64,000 bases of DNA, from positions 7,316,001 to 7,380,000 of the forward strand of contig CM065320.1 in the NCBI GenBank assembly GCA_033032175.1. The letters are read 5' to 3'. A model generated the notes under the pieces. The model had not been told where the DNA came from, did no database searches, and worked only from the letters and a program-made list of their open reading frames with translations. Shown one piece after another: positions 58,801-64,000 of this stretch. Numbering within the stretch: position 1 is the stretch's first letter; each line of letters starts with the position of its first letter. This DNA is from Saturnia japonica (taxonomy: Eukaryota; Arthropoda; Insecta; Lepidoptera; Saturniidae). Position numbers and translations under genes: made by a program.

Positions 58801-59666
58801 GCCAAGCACCTATAGGTGTGTTCCGGAAGCTGCCCTTGAGACGTAGTCTTCCCACTAGGCTTAACGTATTATCATCTTGAGCCATAAAGTTATTTAATTA
58901 ATTGAGATTGTGGCCAAACGCCAAACATATCAAGAATTTCAAACAAATGAACAAAATAATTTGTATGTGACAGTGGGTGACGTCACGCGTGTTCCTGCAG
59001 TCTGCAGTGTGTCGGATGATGGCGGGCGCGGCGCCTAAACGCACGCAGCAGTTACTCGACGGTAGTCTGCGGCCGCGGCTCAATCGCTCCTCAATCATCT
59101 GCGGGAAAGGCAAGTTTCTAAATCAGGATATTTTTATGTTATAGAATTTTAATTGTCTGCACACAAATTTAATATTAGCTCTGAACGAAATTCGAGCCAG
59201 TTGATAGTTATTCTGCGCCGAAGAGTGTATTTTCATATTGCGATTGCAATTTTTATATCTATAATAATTATATTATGATATAATAAAGCGGATTTTTTTT
59301 GTTTGTTTTTAAGCACGCTAATCTCTGGAACTACCAGTCGGATTCGAAAAATTCTTTTTTTATATAATAGCCCGATTCTCGACGATTCTCTCAGCGGCCG
59401 AACTGTAGTAATACTTGAGGAATATGAATATATTTCTTGTGTTTATAGATCGTGCATTGGAAGGCGGCGGTGGTGAAGGTGAGCGTGCTGTAGCTCTATA
59501 TATGGCTTGTAGGCACTTGCCGGCAGCATTACTCGCAGCACCCGGAGAGAGGGCCGGCATGCTGGCTCAAGCAGCAGCCATGTTACAGAAGATCGGTCAC
59601 CGTAGCCGCCTGCCCCACTGCTACCACCTAATGAAGTCTTTCGGGACATTACCTTCAGCTCCATGA
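34772..59666 (+). CDS. SREBP: Sterol regulatory element-binding protein (SREBP), 16 coding exons
   Basis: Membrane-tethered bHLH-zipper factor that drives lipid synthesis genes after SCAP-dependent transport to the Golgi and cleavage by S1P and S2P. Exons: 34772-34838, 34946-35587, 37090-37367, 38912-39142, 39767-39959, 40238-40425, 41445-41632, 41957-42193, 44011-44206, 48011-48146, 49282-49432, 54115-54214, 54351-54428, 57886-58041, 59001-59109, 59449-59666. Their sum is 3168 nt, exactly 1056 codons, and every junction keeps frame. Layout: acidic N-terminus (1-45); Gln/Asn/Pro-rich region; basic region with ERRYR (Y308 is the SREBP-specific tyrosine); zipper to about 370; first membrane segment 424-443 after DHSR and containing Leu426-Cys427 (S2P-type site) and Asn-Pro; lumenal loop with sequon N445 and RKIL at 462-465 (S1P-type RxxL); second segment about 477-500; C-terminal SCAP-binding domain. 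Length is close to Drosophila SREBP. In Drosophila, processing responds to phosphatidylethanolamine rather than sterol. The exon 14 donor is the least certain junction. Confidence 0.95.
34946..35587 (+). CDS. SREBP: SREBP exon 2, N-terminal Gln/Asn/Pro-rich region
   Basis: Acceptor 'acatttcag'. It completes the acidic segment ([20 protein letters not shown]) and then a low-complexity linker without globular domains. The donor gtaatt leaves one base over. Confidence 0.92.
35588..37089 (+). other. SREBP intron 2
   Basis: 1.5 kb. AT-rich first half, then a GC-richer patch (36150-36330) containing a repeated 'tagatgtcgct' motif, then the Helitron at 36504-37071. Confidence 0.8.
36504..37071 (-). 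mobile_element. Helitron-like element abutting exon 3
   Basis: The minus-strand 3' end is CTAG|T at 36504. The 5' end reads TC near 37071 with the usual 'taataaagcgaaaag' start in reverse. Only 'acctatttatttttgcag' (18 nt) separates it from exon 3. Confidence 0.65.
37090..37367 (+). CDS. SREBP: SREBP exon 3, basic region and helix 1
   Basis: Encodes [19 protein letters not shown] (about residues 298-316) and the first helix up to GEEAK. The tyrosine in ERRYR lets SREBPs bind both SRE and E-box sites. Donor gtaaaa, phase 0. The acceptor lies 18 nt after a Helitron end. Confidence 0.95.
37368..38911 (+). other. SREBP intron 3
   Basis: 1.5 kb. A pair of similar 'gggagat' and 'ttttctccc' blocks lies near 37905-38115, with no identified repeat family. 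ORFs on the minus strand here (37482-39006) are AT-driven and not supported. Confidence 0.7.
38912..39142 (+). CDS. SREBP: SREBP exon 4, helix 2 and leucine zipper
   Basis: Starts [18 protein letters not shown] and continues into the zipper, then a Ser/Pro-rich linker to the membrane region. Whole codons at both ends; donor gtataa. Confidence 0.95.
39290..39620 (-). repeat. Dispersed repeat, family 3 (in SREBP intron 4)
   Basis: Inverted match to 13600-13800 around 'ggatcagctgg' and 'caatggattgccgatttgtt'. Extends further left with 'gggtataatggtaggtatac'. Confidence 0.5.
39767..39959 (+). CDS. SREBP: SREBP exon 5, first membrane segment and lumenal loop
   Basis: Contains DHSRLALC before a hydrophobic stretch ending FNPF, the glycosylation sequon NFT, and RKIL, the probable S1P site. 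Donor gtgagt leaves one base. Confidence 0.95.
40238..40425 (+). CDS. SREBP: SREBP exon 6, second membrane segment
   Basis: Begins [15 protein letters not shown], a second hydrophobic segment, then a charged segment rich in Lys and ending ENYLKK at the start of the cytosolic regulatory domain. Acceptor 'tacttttag'. Confidence 0.92.
40494..40725 (+). repeat. 93-bp minisatellite in SREBP intron 6
   Basis: 'aagagt(t/a)caagatcagtg' recurs at 40503, 40596 and 40689, an exact 93-nt period, about 2.4 copies. The period is a multiple of three, which creates a spurious ORF across it. Confidence 0.85.
41015..41282 (-). repeat. Dispersed repeat, family 4 (in SREBP intron 6)
   Basis: The reverse complement matches 13872-14105, from 'acaacaaagatggcaaacaa' through 'gatcttctgtaagat' to 'gtattccaccagtcggactg'. 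Confidence 0.6.
41445..41632 (+). CDS. SREBP: SREBP exon 7, regulatory domain
   Basis: Encodes [14 protein letters not shown] and [16 protein letters not shown]. The donor 'gatag|gtatta' is chosen over an upstream 'gcag|gtgatt' because only the former keeps frame with exon 8 (joining to [10 protein letters not shown]). Confidence 0.88.
41711..41928 (-). mobile_element. Helitron-like element abutting exon 8
   Basis: CTAG at 41711 (minus 3' end), with the subterminal block 'tcgcggctccgttcg'. The 5' end is 'ctttataatattagtataca' at 41928. An internal 'agattaag' run lies at about 41860-41880. It leaves 28 nt to the exon 8 acceptor. Confidence 0.65.
41957..42193 (+). CDS. SREBP: SREBP exon 8, regulatory domain
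   Basis: Helix-rich segment from [14 protein letters not shown] to KIGNWLC. The acceptor 'ctactaatag' is 28 nt after a Helitron end. Donor gtaagt, phase 2. Confidence 0.9.
42194..44010 (+). other. SREBP intron 8
   Basis: 1.8 kb. Contains a GC-rich 50-bp patch at about 42400-42460 and a Helitron-like copy (43269-43667, plus orientation, ending CTAG). The rest is AT-rich. Confidence 0.7.
43269..43667 (+). mobile_element. Helitron-like element, 3' end deleted inside
   Basis: Plus-strand copy of the family at 5136: 'aaaataaaatggaaacgtat', 'cggttggaccgattttgacg', 'ttctaaggaacacccacaat', then 'ccgggagcgggg' and CTAG. The GC-rich subterminal block is lost. Confidence 0.6.
44011..44206 (+). CDS. 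SREBP: SREBP exon 9, regulatory domain
   Basis: Encodes [14 protein letters not shown] up to [10 protein letters not shown]. It is CpG-richer than its introns. Acceptor 'gttgatcag', donor gtgagt. Confidence 0.9.
44310..44520 (-). repeat. Family 3 repeat, diverged
   Basis: Similar order of motifs to 39290-39620 ('aaacccatcagaatgatctt', 'atcagccagtgtatacccag', 'ttgtcgagaggcttg'). Confidence 0.4.
44722..44996 (-). repeat. tRNA-derived SINE, family 2 (in SREBP intron 9)
   Basis: The minus-strand head has 'atggttcagttggta' and 'gagttcgaatccct' (A and B boxes). The body contains 'aagttgaaaatctgtcacca' in reverse complement. Confidence 0.75.
45156..46456 (-). mobile_element. mariner transposon with intact ends, 1.3 kb
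   Basis: Terminal inverted repeats of about 28 bp (sharing TTTACCTATGAAATTGCCGT) are flanked by TA on both sides (45154-45155 and 46457-46458). The size and the encoded transposase are those of Tc1/mariner elements. It sits antisense in SREBP intron 9 and should be spliced out with it. Confidence 0.9.
45242..46305 (-). pseudogene. mariner transposase, frameshifted
   Basis: Minus-strand protein in at least three frames. The N-terminal paired-like HTH (46305 to about 45900) has [20 protein letters not shown] and [20 protein letters not shown]. The next frame begins about 45928 with [19 protein letters not shown] and holds the first catalytic Asp in [11 protein letters not shown]. The last frame (45509-45258) has [14 protein letters not shown], whose APTD Asp is the third catalytic residue. 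A small deletion near 45520-45550 follows the second Asp (LLHD) and removes the usual NARPH context. It cannot make a full transposase as it stands. Confidence 0.9.
46550..46850 (+). repeat. Half copy of the long-TIR element at 56372
   Basis: Matches the right half of 56372-57098: 'actaattaactaactaaaac' region, 'aaccccaattcttttctaaa', 'ccaattgaatagaaaaa', 'gggccaaaatctctatgga'. Confidence 0.55.
47696..47981 (+). mobile_element. Complete Helitron-like element abutting exon 10
   Basis: A|TC at 47696 and CTAG|T at 47978-47981. The 5' start is 'tctataccaatattataaac' and the 3' subterminal block is 'gggtgaaaccgtggggcac'. It is 286 bp, with 29 nt left to exon 10. Confidence 0.8.
48011..48146 (+). 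CDS. SREBP: SREBP exon 10, regulatory domain
   Basis: [16 protein letters not shown] to STEAPHHT; phase 1 donor gtaagc. The acceptor ends at 48010, 29 nt after a complete Helitron. Confidence 0.9.
48290..48810. repeat. Two Helitron-like 3' ends, tail to tail
   Basis: A plus-strand end 'ccaccagctagt' (CTAG at 48491-48494) is followed 15 nt later by a minus-strand end at 48510 ('actagcaactcgccccggct'). The second element continues to about 48800. Confidence 0.5.
48938..49211 (-). repeat. tRNA-derived SINE, family 2 (in SREBP intron 10)
   Basis: Same layout as 44722-44996: 'cagattttcaacttgacggt', 'caccatgctatggtttcatt', then the reverse-complement B box 'ggtttcgaactca' and 'cgatcgacacgcggtgtccg'. 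Confidence 0.75.
49282..49432 (+). CDS. SREBP: SREBP exon 11, regulatory domain
   Basis: Contains [21 protein letters not shown], corresponding to the DPDWW-type motif of SREBP C-termini. Donor gtataa, phase 2. Confidence 0.92.
49523..50061 (+). mobile_element. Helitron-like element (in SREBP intron 11)
   Basis: A|TCTATACAAATAATAAAATGG at 49523. The 3' end is 'cacgcgagcgcagccgcggg' then a degenerate CTAG (ATAG) at 50061. It is 539 bp and is followed at once by the 3' tail of the minus-strand LINE. Confidence 0.65.
50063..51738 (-). pseudogene. CR1-like LINE, frameshifted and 5'-truncated
   Basis: On the minus strand from 51738: reverse transcriptase with [41 protein letters not shown] and [10 protein letters not shown]. 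The primer-grip side then breaks where GVPQG would be (reads GVPDG plus stop near 51180). The catalytic FADD is present at about 51110-51090 ([12 protein letters not shown]). Thumb and C-terminal segments continue at 50885-50682 and 50575-50297. The 3' UTR runs to a TTTGATTT tail at 50063. The endonuclease and ORF1 are absent. Another 3'-end fragment of this family lies at 57760-57830. Confidence 0.85.
52014..52278 (+). repeat. tRNA-derived SINE, family 1, copy C (in SREBP intron 11)
   Basis: Best-preserved head of the three: 'gttagcctagtcgt' A box, 'gggttcgtttccc' B box, then the shared body and a TATG-type tail. A Helitron-like 3' end fragment (51985-52012) lies directly before it. Confidence 0.82.
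53190..53282 (-). repeat. tRNA-derived SINE head or tRNA pseudogene
   Basis: The minus strand reads 'gatagcctgatggtagacgg' then 'gtaggttcgatccctaggct', giving A- and B-box matches. The spacing of nearly 50 nt and the missing acceptor stem argue against a working tRNA gene. Confidence 0.5.
54115..54214 (+). CDS. SREBP: SREBP exon 12, regulatory domain
   Basis: [18 protein letters not shown] to RTSETILK. The acceptor 'ttatttgtag' keeps frame with exon 11. Donor gtgtgt. Confidence 0.9.
54351..54428 (+). CDS. SREBP: SREBP exon 13, regulatory domain
   Basis: A small 26-codon exon: [18 protein letters not shown] and KPTQLML. Acceptor 'tttgtttag', donor gtaagt. Confidence 0.88.
56372..57098. mobile_element. 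DNA element with about 105-bp terminal inverted repeats
   Basis: The left CACAGTGTTAAAGGAGAATG and the right end in reverse complement match, and the similarity continues for about 105 bp on each side. It is inserted in the outer element and itself contains a SINE. No coding capacity and no clear target duplication. Confidence 0.65.
56565..56828 (-). repeat. tRNA-derived SINE, family 2, innermost insertion
   Basis: 'tgacccaagataatagcacg', 'cagattttcaacttgaggat', 'caccatgctatggtttcatc', then the reverse-complement B box 'gggattcgaactcacgtc'. Confidence 0.75.
57198..57353 (+). pseudogene. MADF-like ORF fragment within the Harbinger-like element
   Basis: 51 residues starting [20 protein letters not shown] and then HEPGKERQ. 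The pattern resembles the first helix and Tyr/Asp region of MADF/Myb-type DNA-binding proteins that PIF/Harbinger elements encode as a second ORF. It ends early at TAA, so it is a fragment or one exon of such a gene. Confidence 0.3.
57760..57832 (-). repeat. 3'-end fragment of the CR1-like LINE
   Basis: 'tttattcaatttaggtctta' and 'agaaggcacttatgaaagtt' match the 3' UTR of the LINE at 50085-50125. It lies 53 nt before SREBP exon 14. Confidence 0.6.
57886..58041 (+). CDS. SREBP: SREBP exon 14, regulatory domain
   Basis: [18 protein letters not shown] to LRRLSQSLP. The donor is placed at ccg|gtttgc because the motif RRL-QS is followed by the MAGA motif of exon 15 and both are in phase 0. That donor is a weak match to consensus, and a later one (up to the stop near 58195) cannot be excluded. 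Confidence 0.75.
58290..58535 (+). repeat. Dispersed repeat, family 4 (in SREBP intron 14)
   Basis: Matches 41015-41282 in opposite orientation: 'gagctctggaaaccctactc', 'gatcttctgtagggt', 'gtattccaccagtggggctg'. Confidence 0.6.
58660..58882 (+). repeat. tRNA-derived SINE, family 2, head-truncated
   Basis: Begins 'cgtcgatcaacgtgagttcg' and 'aatccctgc' (B box) and ends 'cactaggcttaacgtattat'. It is in opposite orientation to the copies in introns 9, 10 and 13. Confidence 0.65.
59001..59109 (+). CDS. SREBP: SREBP exon 15, ending in a GC donor
   Basis: Encodes [20 protein letters not shown], matching the MAGA-x-PTRTHQLLD stretch of SREBPs. The acceptor is 'cctgcag'. The intron begins gcaagt instead of gt, and using it is the only way to stay in frame with exon 16. 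Confidence 0.85.
59258..59375 (+). mobile_element. Helitron-like 5' fragment (in SREBP intron 15)
   Basis: 'tctataataattatattatg' start, a T/GTTT run, and 'cacgctaatctctggaacta' with 'ccagtcggattcgaaaaatt'. It is the reverse complement of the start of the element ending at 37071. Confidence 0.55.
59449..59666 (+). CDS. SREBP: SREBP exon 16, C-terminus
   Basis: Last 72 residues, from [18 protein letters not shown] through an Ala-rich helix to LPSAP and TGA at 59664. Acceptor 'tgtttatag'. Confidence 0.92.
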
Positions 59667-59733
59667 AGTGCCTTATATAACATTAGTTACATGACTGTCA
59701 CAATGATCAATTTATGTGCTTTAATCAATTTCG

Positions 59734-59739
59734 AATAAA
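59734..59739 (+). terminator. SREBP polyadenylation signal
   Basis: AATAAA 68 nt after the stop codon, followed by 'gtggttttattttatt', a GT/T-rich element suitable for 3' end cleavage. Confidence 0.7.
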
Positions 59740-59769
59740 CATAAGTGGTTTTATTTTATTATCTGTGTT

Positions 59770-60460
59770 GATTTTCTGTGCAGAACTGCAAATATGAATA
59801 GAAAGCGCGATCGTCGGCAAAAGTGCTGCATCTTAATTTAATAATGTTGTTAAAAAATTATTCAGTACCCAAGTATCAATACATTGAAGTGGTGTCAAAT
59901 GAGGTATCGATTCATCAATAACCCCAAAGAATATGTTACAGGTTTCTGCCATTTGGGTAGGATTGCTCATCTAATTTGAACTCTGACAGTTTCAGTTGAC
60001 GTTTTTGAATTTTGGCTTGATTGCGCTATACGAAATTGAAGATTCTGAAGTTCTCTAAAAATAAAAAAGGTTTAAAAGTCGATTATTTATCGAGACCGGG
60101 ATTTCTCAATGAGCCAGGTACTCAGTTTGTATCGTATATAAGAAACGTATGTTATATACTTTTCTTTGCAAACAAATAGTGATGAATCTTTTTTCGTAAA
60201 TGTGTATTTGATGTGTATGTGATTTAATTTTTGGTGTAATTATTTGTTTTTATGTGTGTCGAGCCATAACTTCTTTGTTTATGAACCGATTTGGATGATT
60301 CTTTCATTGTTGGAAAGGGGATAGCTCAAGGGCGGTCTTATTTTAATTTCATTGTCATTGGACCTTCGACTTTGAAATTACACCAGGGAACTTCTCAAAT
60401 TATTGAACTTGGATTTCTTTTTTTGTTACAAATCGTCTTGCTGTTCTAATTAGTTTTTTT
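59770..60460. other. Downstream intergenic DNA
   Basis: No gene is supported. The part 60230-60360 reads like a decayed repeat ('gaaccgatttggatgattct' is typical of Helitron or LINE bodies) but was not assigned. Confidence 0.4.
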
Positions 60461-60466
60461 AATATA

Positions 60467-60530
60467 CTACAAAGGTGGCTAACAAGCATATGGCTCGCCT
60501 GATGGTAAGTGGCTACCGTAGCCTATGACA
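60467..60530 (+). repeat. Family 4 repeat, left end
   Basis: 'ctacaaaggtggctaacaag' and 'ctcgcctgatggtaagtggc' match the start of 13872-14105. The rest of the repeat is missing. Confidence 0.55.
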
Positions 60531-60926
60531 CAGACCCTATTTTTATTTTCTGCCGTTCTCTCTTAGTAATATATTTATCATTTTTACAGAAATAAATTGA
60601 ACAAATATGCGATCTAGATTTCGGTTTCCACCAAGGTTAATTTATATTTTTCCGTACTATTTCTATCCAACGATTAGGAAGTACTGGATCACCGGGAATT
60701 CAAAAAAATATAATAATTTAACTGATATAGATTTTAAAAAAACAGTGTTTCTATTCAGCTACTGTCCGCCAACTACACATCGAGACGAAACTAACGAGTA
60801 CACACACAATATACTTGCGTTAAGGTATTGAGGAGTTCTTGTGGACAGTTTCTGGCTCCACCATGAGACCCTGATCAGGAACAGCCAACCAACCACTCAT
60901 CGAGACGAACCTGACGAGCATAAACT

Positions 60927-61010
60927 CAGTGCCGGCCTTAGGTGGTGGCGAACAGGGTAATCGCCCGGGGCCTAGCTCTTGCAGGGGCCTCGCGTCAAAA
61001 AATACAATTT
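60927..61010. mobile_element. hAT-like terminal fragment
   Basis: 'cagtgccggccttaggtggt' and 'gcccggggcctagctcttgc' have the CAGTGCCGGC start and GGCCCGGGG style of a common animal hAT terminus. The opposite end was not found in the window. Confidence 0.4.
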
Positions 61011-61401
61011 TTTTTTATTTAAAGCTTTTGATTTTAATTCTTAATTATTTATTAAGGTTATAACATAACGGTAAATTAAAATAAAGTTAGTTAACTAATT
61101 CATTCATTCAAATCATAATTGATAAATTTATTTTGTAGTACTTGAATATAGCGCCTCGAAACACATAAAGATCGGTTTTTAAACGCATAGCACTCGGGAC
61201 TAGTATAGTATTATATAGTCTGTGACTCGGGAGTCGGGACATAATGTTCTGCTCGTGTATCGCTCGGAGAATCCCCGTCGCTAGAGGAATTCCCTTATTT
61301 CATTTCGTTCGCCAACTTTTGTCAACTTGGAATTATTTTGCTTGCAGTATGAGTTACAAAATCGTTGCTGTACCGTACATATCTTTCAATTATATTTAAT
61401 A

Positions 61402-61560
61402 CTAGCTGTGCCCGCGACTCCGTCCGCGTTGAATTCGGTATATGGTAAACAGTGATTTAAGCAACCTTTCGAAAAACAAACCCTAATTTGGTCAAAATAA
61501 GGATTACGGCTTTTTATGGAAAGCACGTTAATTAAAAATTAGAACTGAAAATTTGTGGGA
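61402..61560 (-). mobile_element. Helitron-like 3' fragment
   Basis: 'actagctgtgcccgcgactc' and 'cgtccgcgttgaattc' at the minus 3' end. The rest does not align well with the other copies. Confidence 0.5.
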
Positions 61561-61596
61561 AGGGGCTCAGTATTAATATAATGTAACAAATGTTTA

Positions 61597-62073
61597 CTTA
61601 CGGTTCTTACTATAATAAAAACATCTGACTTAAGGAACGACATTTTATTTAATATAGTGTTAGCTTTACGAAAAATATAGTTCTAATTTTAATAAATATT
61701 ACGTATTATAATAAATATTAATAATTGCTGAATGAATAATAAGTTGAGAAATCTATTAAAACTTCTCGATCATGGAGGTAGTTCGTACAAAATAATATAT
61801 TGTTTAAGGTTTTATAAAACATACTATGTTTTAGCTTACGGTTCTTACTATAATAAAAACATCTGACTTAAGGTACGACATTTTATTTAATATAGTGTTA
61901 GCTTTACGAAAAATATAGTTCTAATTTTAATAAATATTACGTATTATAATAAATATTAATAATTGCTGAATGAATAATAAGTTGAGAAATCTATTAAAAC
62001 TTCTCGATCATGGAGGTAGTTCGTACAAAATAATATATTGTTTAAGGTTTTATAAAACATATTATGTTTTAGC
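61597..62073 (+). repeat. Recent tandem duplication, 238-bp unit
   Basis: 'cttacggttcttactataat' occurs at 61597 and 61835, a period of 238. The two units differ at only a few positions (for example 'ggaacgac' against 'ggtacgac', 'atactatg' against 'atattatg'). Low-complexity A/T sequence with no ORF. Confidence 0.9.
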
Positions 62074-62272
62074 TTGACGATAATTATTGTTTAGTCTACC
62101 ATAAAACGTATTGTTATTATCTTTTATTTTAGAATATGTCTAGATTTTAATATTGTTCTATTTAACTCTTAGTAGCTCAGTTTTGACTTCCGGTATTATT
62201 CTTTCCGATTGAAAATGTCGGTACCTTAAATATGGGTTTTACTATAAAAGGACGGGCAGTCTGTACTGAGTT

Positions 62273-63007
62273 TTGGAAATTGTATGCGAGCTCTCCGGAA
62301 TAACCGTAGAGCCTCCATACAAAAATTCGAAGCCCTCCCAATGCCACAACTGCCAGTTGTACGGACACTCTGCCCGCAACTGCTTCCTTCGTCCGAGGTG
62401 CGTTAAGTGCCTCGAAGACCACCCAACCAGGGAGTGCACGCGTCAGCGTGACTCTAACACCCCCCCGAGCTGCGTACTATGCAGGGAGGAGGGACATCCT
62501 GCGAACTATCGCGGATGCCCCAAGGCCCCGCACACCATGCACCCCCGCCGCCCTGGGCAGGCTGCCCCTCAGCGGGCACCCCCCGCCTCAGGGTCCCGGG
62601 CGCAGCAACCTCTGCTCAATCCAGAGGTCTTTCCGTCCCTCCCTGCCCCCCGCCGCACTCAGGCGACCGTAGGCCCCCCCGCACCCCAGGTGCAGCCCAA
62701 AACCGTGCGTTCGACTCAGAACGCATGGGCCCCCAAACCACAGCCCCTTATGGCTATGGACATCCCCGCGCCCCGCGCTCCAGCGCCCCGCGCCCCAGCA
62801 CCACGCGCTCCAGCGTCCCGCGCCACCACAATGGATGACCTTATGTTATCGCTCACTCGTGAGCATGAGATACGCGAAATCCTCGCATACAAGGCTCATA
62901 TGGAGCAGTACGGTTTCCTCGAAACCATAGCTGCCTTTCCCCGGCTCGTAGAGACGTTACAGCGTCTCGATCGCGAAGCCGCCAACCTCGGGCCTCTCAA
63001 TGGCTAA
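62273..63007 (+). CDS. Jockey-type LINE ORF1 (Gag-like), 5'-truncated
   Basis: 244 residues read from a TTG because the true start is missing. Three CCHC zinc knuckles sit near the N-terminus: C24-C27-H32-C37, C43-C46-H50-C55 and C67-C70-H75-C82, in the form CHNCQLYGHSARNC / CVKCLEDHPTREC typical of Jockey ORF1. A Pro-rich linker with repeated APRAP units follows (62765-62825), then a short acidic-helical tail. The protein coats element RNA. The stop overlaps the ORF2 start by 8 nt (ATGGCTAA), as in many insect LINEs. GC-rich codon use contrasts with the surroundings and suggests a fairly young insertion. Confidence 0.85.
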   Translation: MEIVCELSGITVEPPYKNSKPSQCHNCQLYGHSARNCFLRPRCVKCLEDHPTRECTRQRDSNTPPSCVLCREEGHPANYRGCPKAPHTMHPRRPGQAAPQRAPPASGSRAQQPLLNPEVFPSLPAPRRTQATVGPPAPQVQPKTVRSTQNAWAPKPQPLMAMDIPAPRAPAPRAPAPRAPASRATTMDDLMLSLTREHEIREILAYKAHMEQYGFLETIAAFPRLVETLQRLDREAANLGPLNG

Positions 63008-64000
63008 ACTCAAGCCGAGAGGTTTAAACATCTCTTTCTTTAATGCGCGGAACTTATATCCGCAGCGTGATCTCGTCGCGACTTATCTTAAAGATCACCA
63101 AATAGACATTCTCTTAGTACAGGAAACGCTCTTAAAGCGTGGTAAACGCAATCCGACATCGTTAGAAATGACCGCGACGGCCGAGGGGGCGGCACTCTCA
63201 TTTACTACAAGCGCTCGTTGTATTGCATGCCGATAGATCCTCCGATACTTACCAATATGGAAGTATCCGTGTGTAGACTAGGAATGACCGATCATCCGTC
63301 CATAACGATCGTATCTGTGTACCTCTCACCGACGAAAGTACCTCTCAGGTCTGACCTAGAGAAGCTACTCTCGCTCGGCACATCGGTCATTATCGCAGGT
63401 GACCTCAACAGTGGACACACGTCCTTCAACAATTGGAGAGACACCAGCAATGGGGTTATTCTCGAAGGGTTGTCGGACGAGTTAAACTTTGACGTCATAG
63501 CGCCTCCCACTCCCACCCACTTTCAAGATCACTGTACACCGACAGTGCTTGACATAGCCTTCCTGAAAAATATCGCGCTTCAGGTACGACTCATTCGGGT
63601 TGTACACGAACTCGACTCCGACCATCGCCCGGTCATCCTACAGCTAGGACAACTAGATGACTCCAGCCCTCCTACAGTCACAATGGTTGACTATGCAAAA
63701 TTAAAACACTACCTCGCGGATAGGCAGTCCTCGCCCAGTCTCGTTAGGGTCCCGGACGTGTTGGAGTCAGTTGCGCACGTAGATCTCGCAATCGACTCCC
63801 TAGTTGACCACCTCCAAGTCGGCATCGGAGAGGCCTCAAGAGAGGTCGAAGCGGCGAACGATCGCCGCTTTGTACTCCCTGCCGACGTGCGAGCGTTGTT
63901 GACGGAGAAGAACGCTGCGACTCGTGCGCATGACTCTTATCCGACCGATGCAAACCGCGCACGATTACGCGCACTTCAGAGAGCGGTTAAAGCCCGTATA
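63000..64000 (+). pseudogene. Jockey-type LINE ORF2, endonuclease region with a frameshift
   Basis: ORF2 begins at the ATG at 63000 and codes for the apurinic-type endonuclease: ISFFNARNLYPQRD, then LLVQETLL with the catalytic Glu. At about 63170 the frame shifts by one base: the ATG frame runs to a stop at 63234, while the next frame continues from RDGRGGGTLIYYK to the window edge without a stop. That second frame holds AGDLNSGH (about 63395), PTVLDIAFL and the catalytic SDHRPV (about 63618). The reverse transcriptase lies beyond the window. The shift is either a real defect or a base-calling error. Confidence 0.85.

Overview
This window looks like ordinary nuclear DNA of an insect, most likely a moth or butterfly. 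It is AT-rich and has spliced genes with GT-AG introns. It is packed with repeats of lepidopteran type: short Helitron-like elements with A|TC...CTAG|T boundaries, tRNA-derived SINEs with A/B boxes, mariner and hAT-like elements, and Jockey-, CR1- and I-like LINEs. No prokaryotic, organellar or CRISPR feature was seen. The species cannot be named from the sequence alone.

Two protein-coding host genes are well supported, both on the + strand. (1) A BTB-psq transcription factor closest to Drosophila ribbon lies at 25263-26753. Its whole coding region is in one exon. Likely non-coding 5' exons or a promoter lie in GC-rich patches at about 23580-24640, and a long 3' UTR runs to about 28420. (2) A complete sterol regulatory element-binding protein (SREBP) gene lies at 34772-59666. 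I resolved it into 16 coding exons whose phases join without a break into a 1055-residue protein. It has an acidic N-terminus, a bHLH-zipper with the SREBP-specific tyrosine, a two-pass membrane hairpin with S1P and S2P cleavage motifs, and a C-terminal regulatory domain.

Layout. 1-23.5 kb: gene-poor, repeat-rich DNA with a copia-like gag fragment (11.4-12.4 kb) and an RNase H-bearing LINE fragment (19.5-20.4 kb, minus). 23.5-28.4 kb: the BTB-psq locus. 28.4-34.6 kb: intergenic, with a paired hairpin repeat, a pogo-like DNA transposon, a Helitron and a SINE, ending in a hAT-like MITE close to the SREBP start. 34.8-59.7 kb: SREBP. Its introns carry a 1.3-kb mariner, a frameshifted CR1-like LINE, many Helitrons and SINEs, a 93-bp minisatellite and a triple-nested transposon. 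59.7-64 kb: downstream repeats, a fresh 238-bp tandem duplication, and a Jockey-type LINE that runs off the window.

The two host genes show no functional link beyond being neighbours. I did not find a clearly new biological system. The observations most worth checking are Helitron ends lying 18-29 nt from three SREBP splice acceptors, a duplicated hairpin unit with one covarying base pair near 30 kb, a GC-AG intron and one weak donor in SREBP, and an orphan GC-rich exon-like segment at 18.4 kb.
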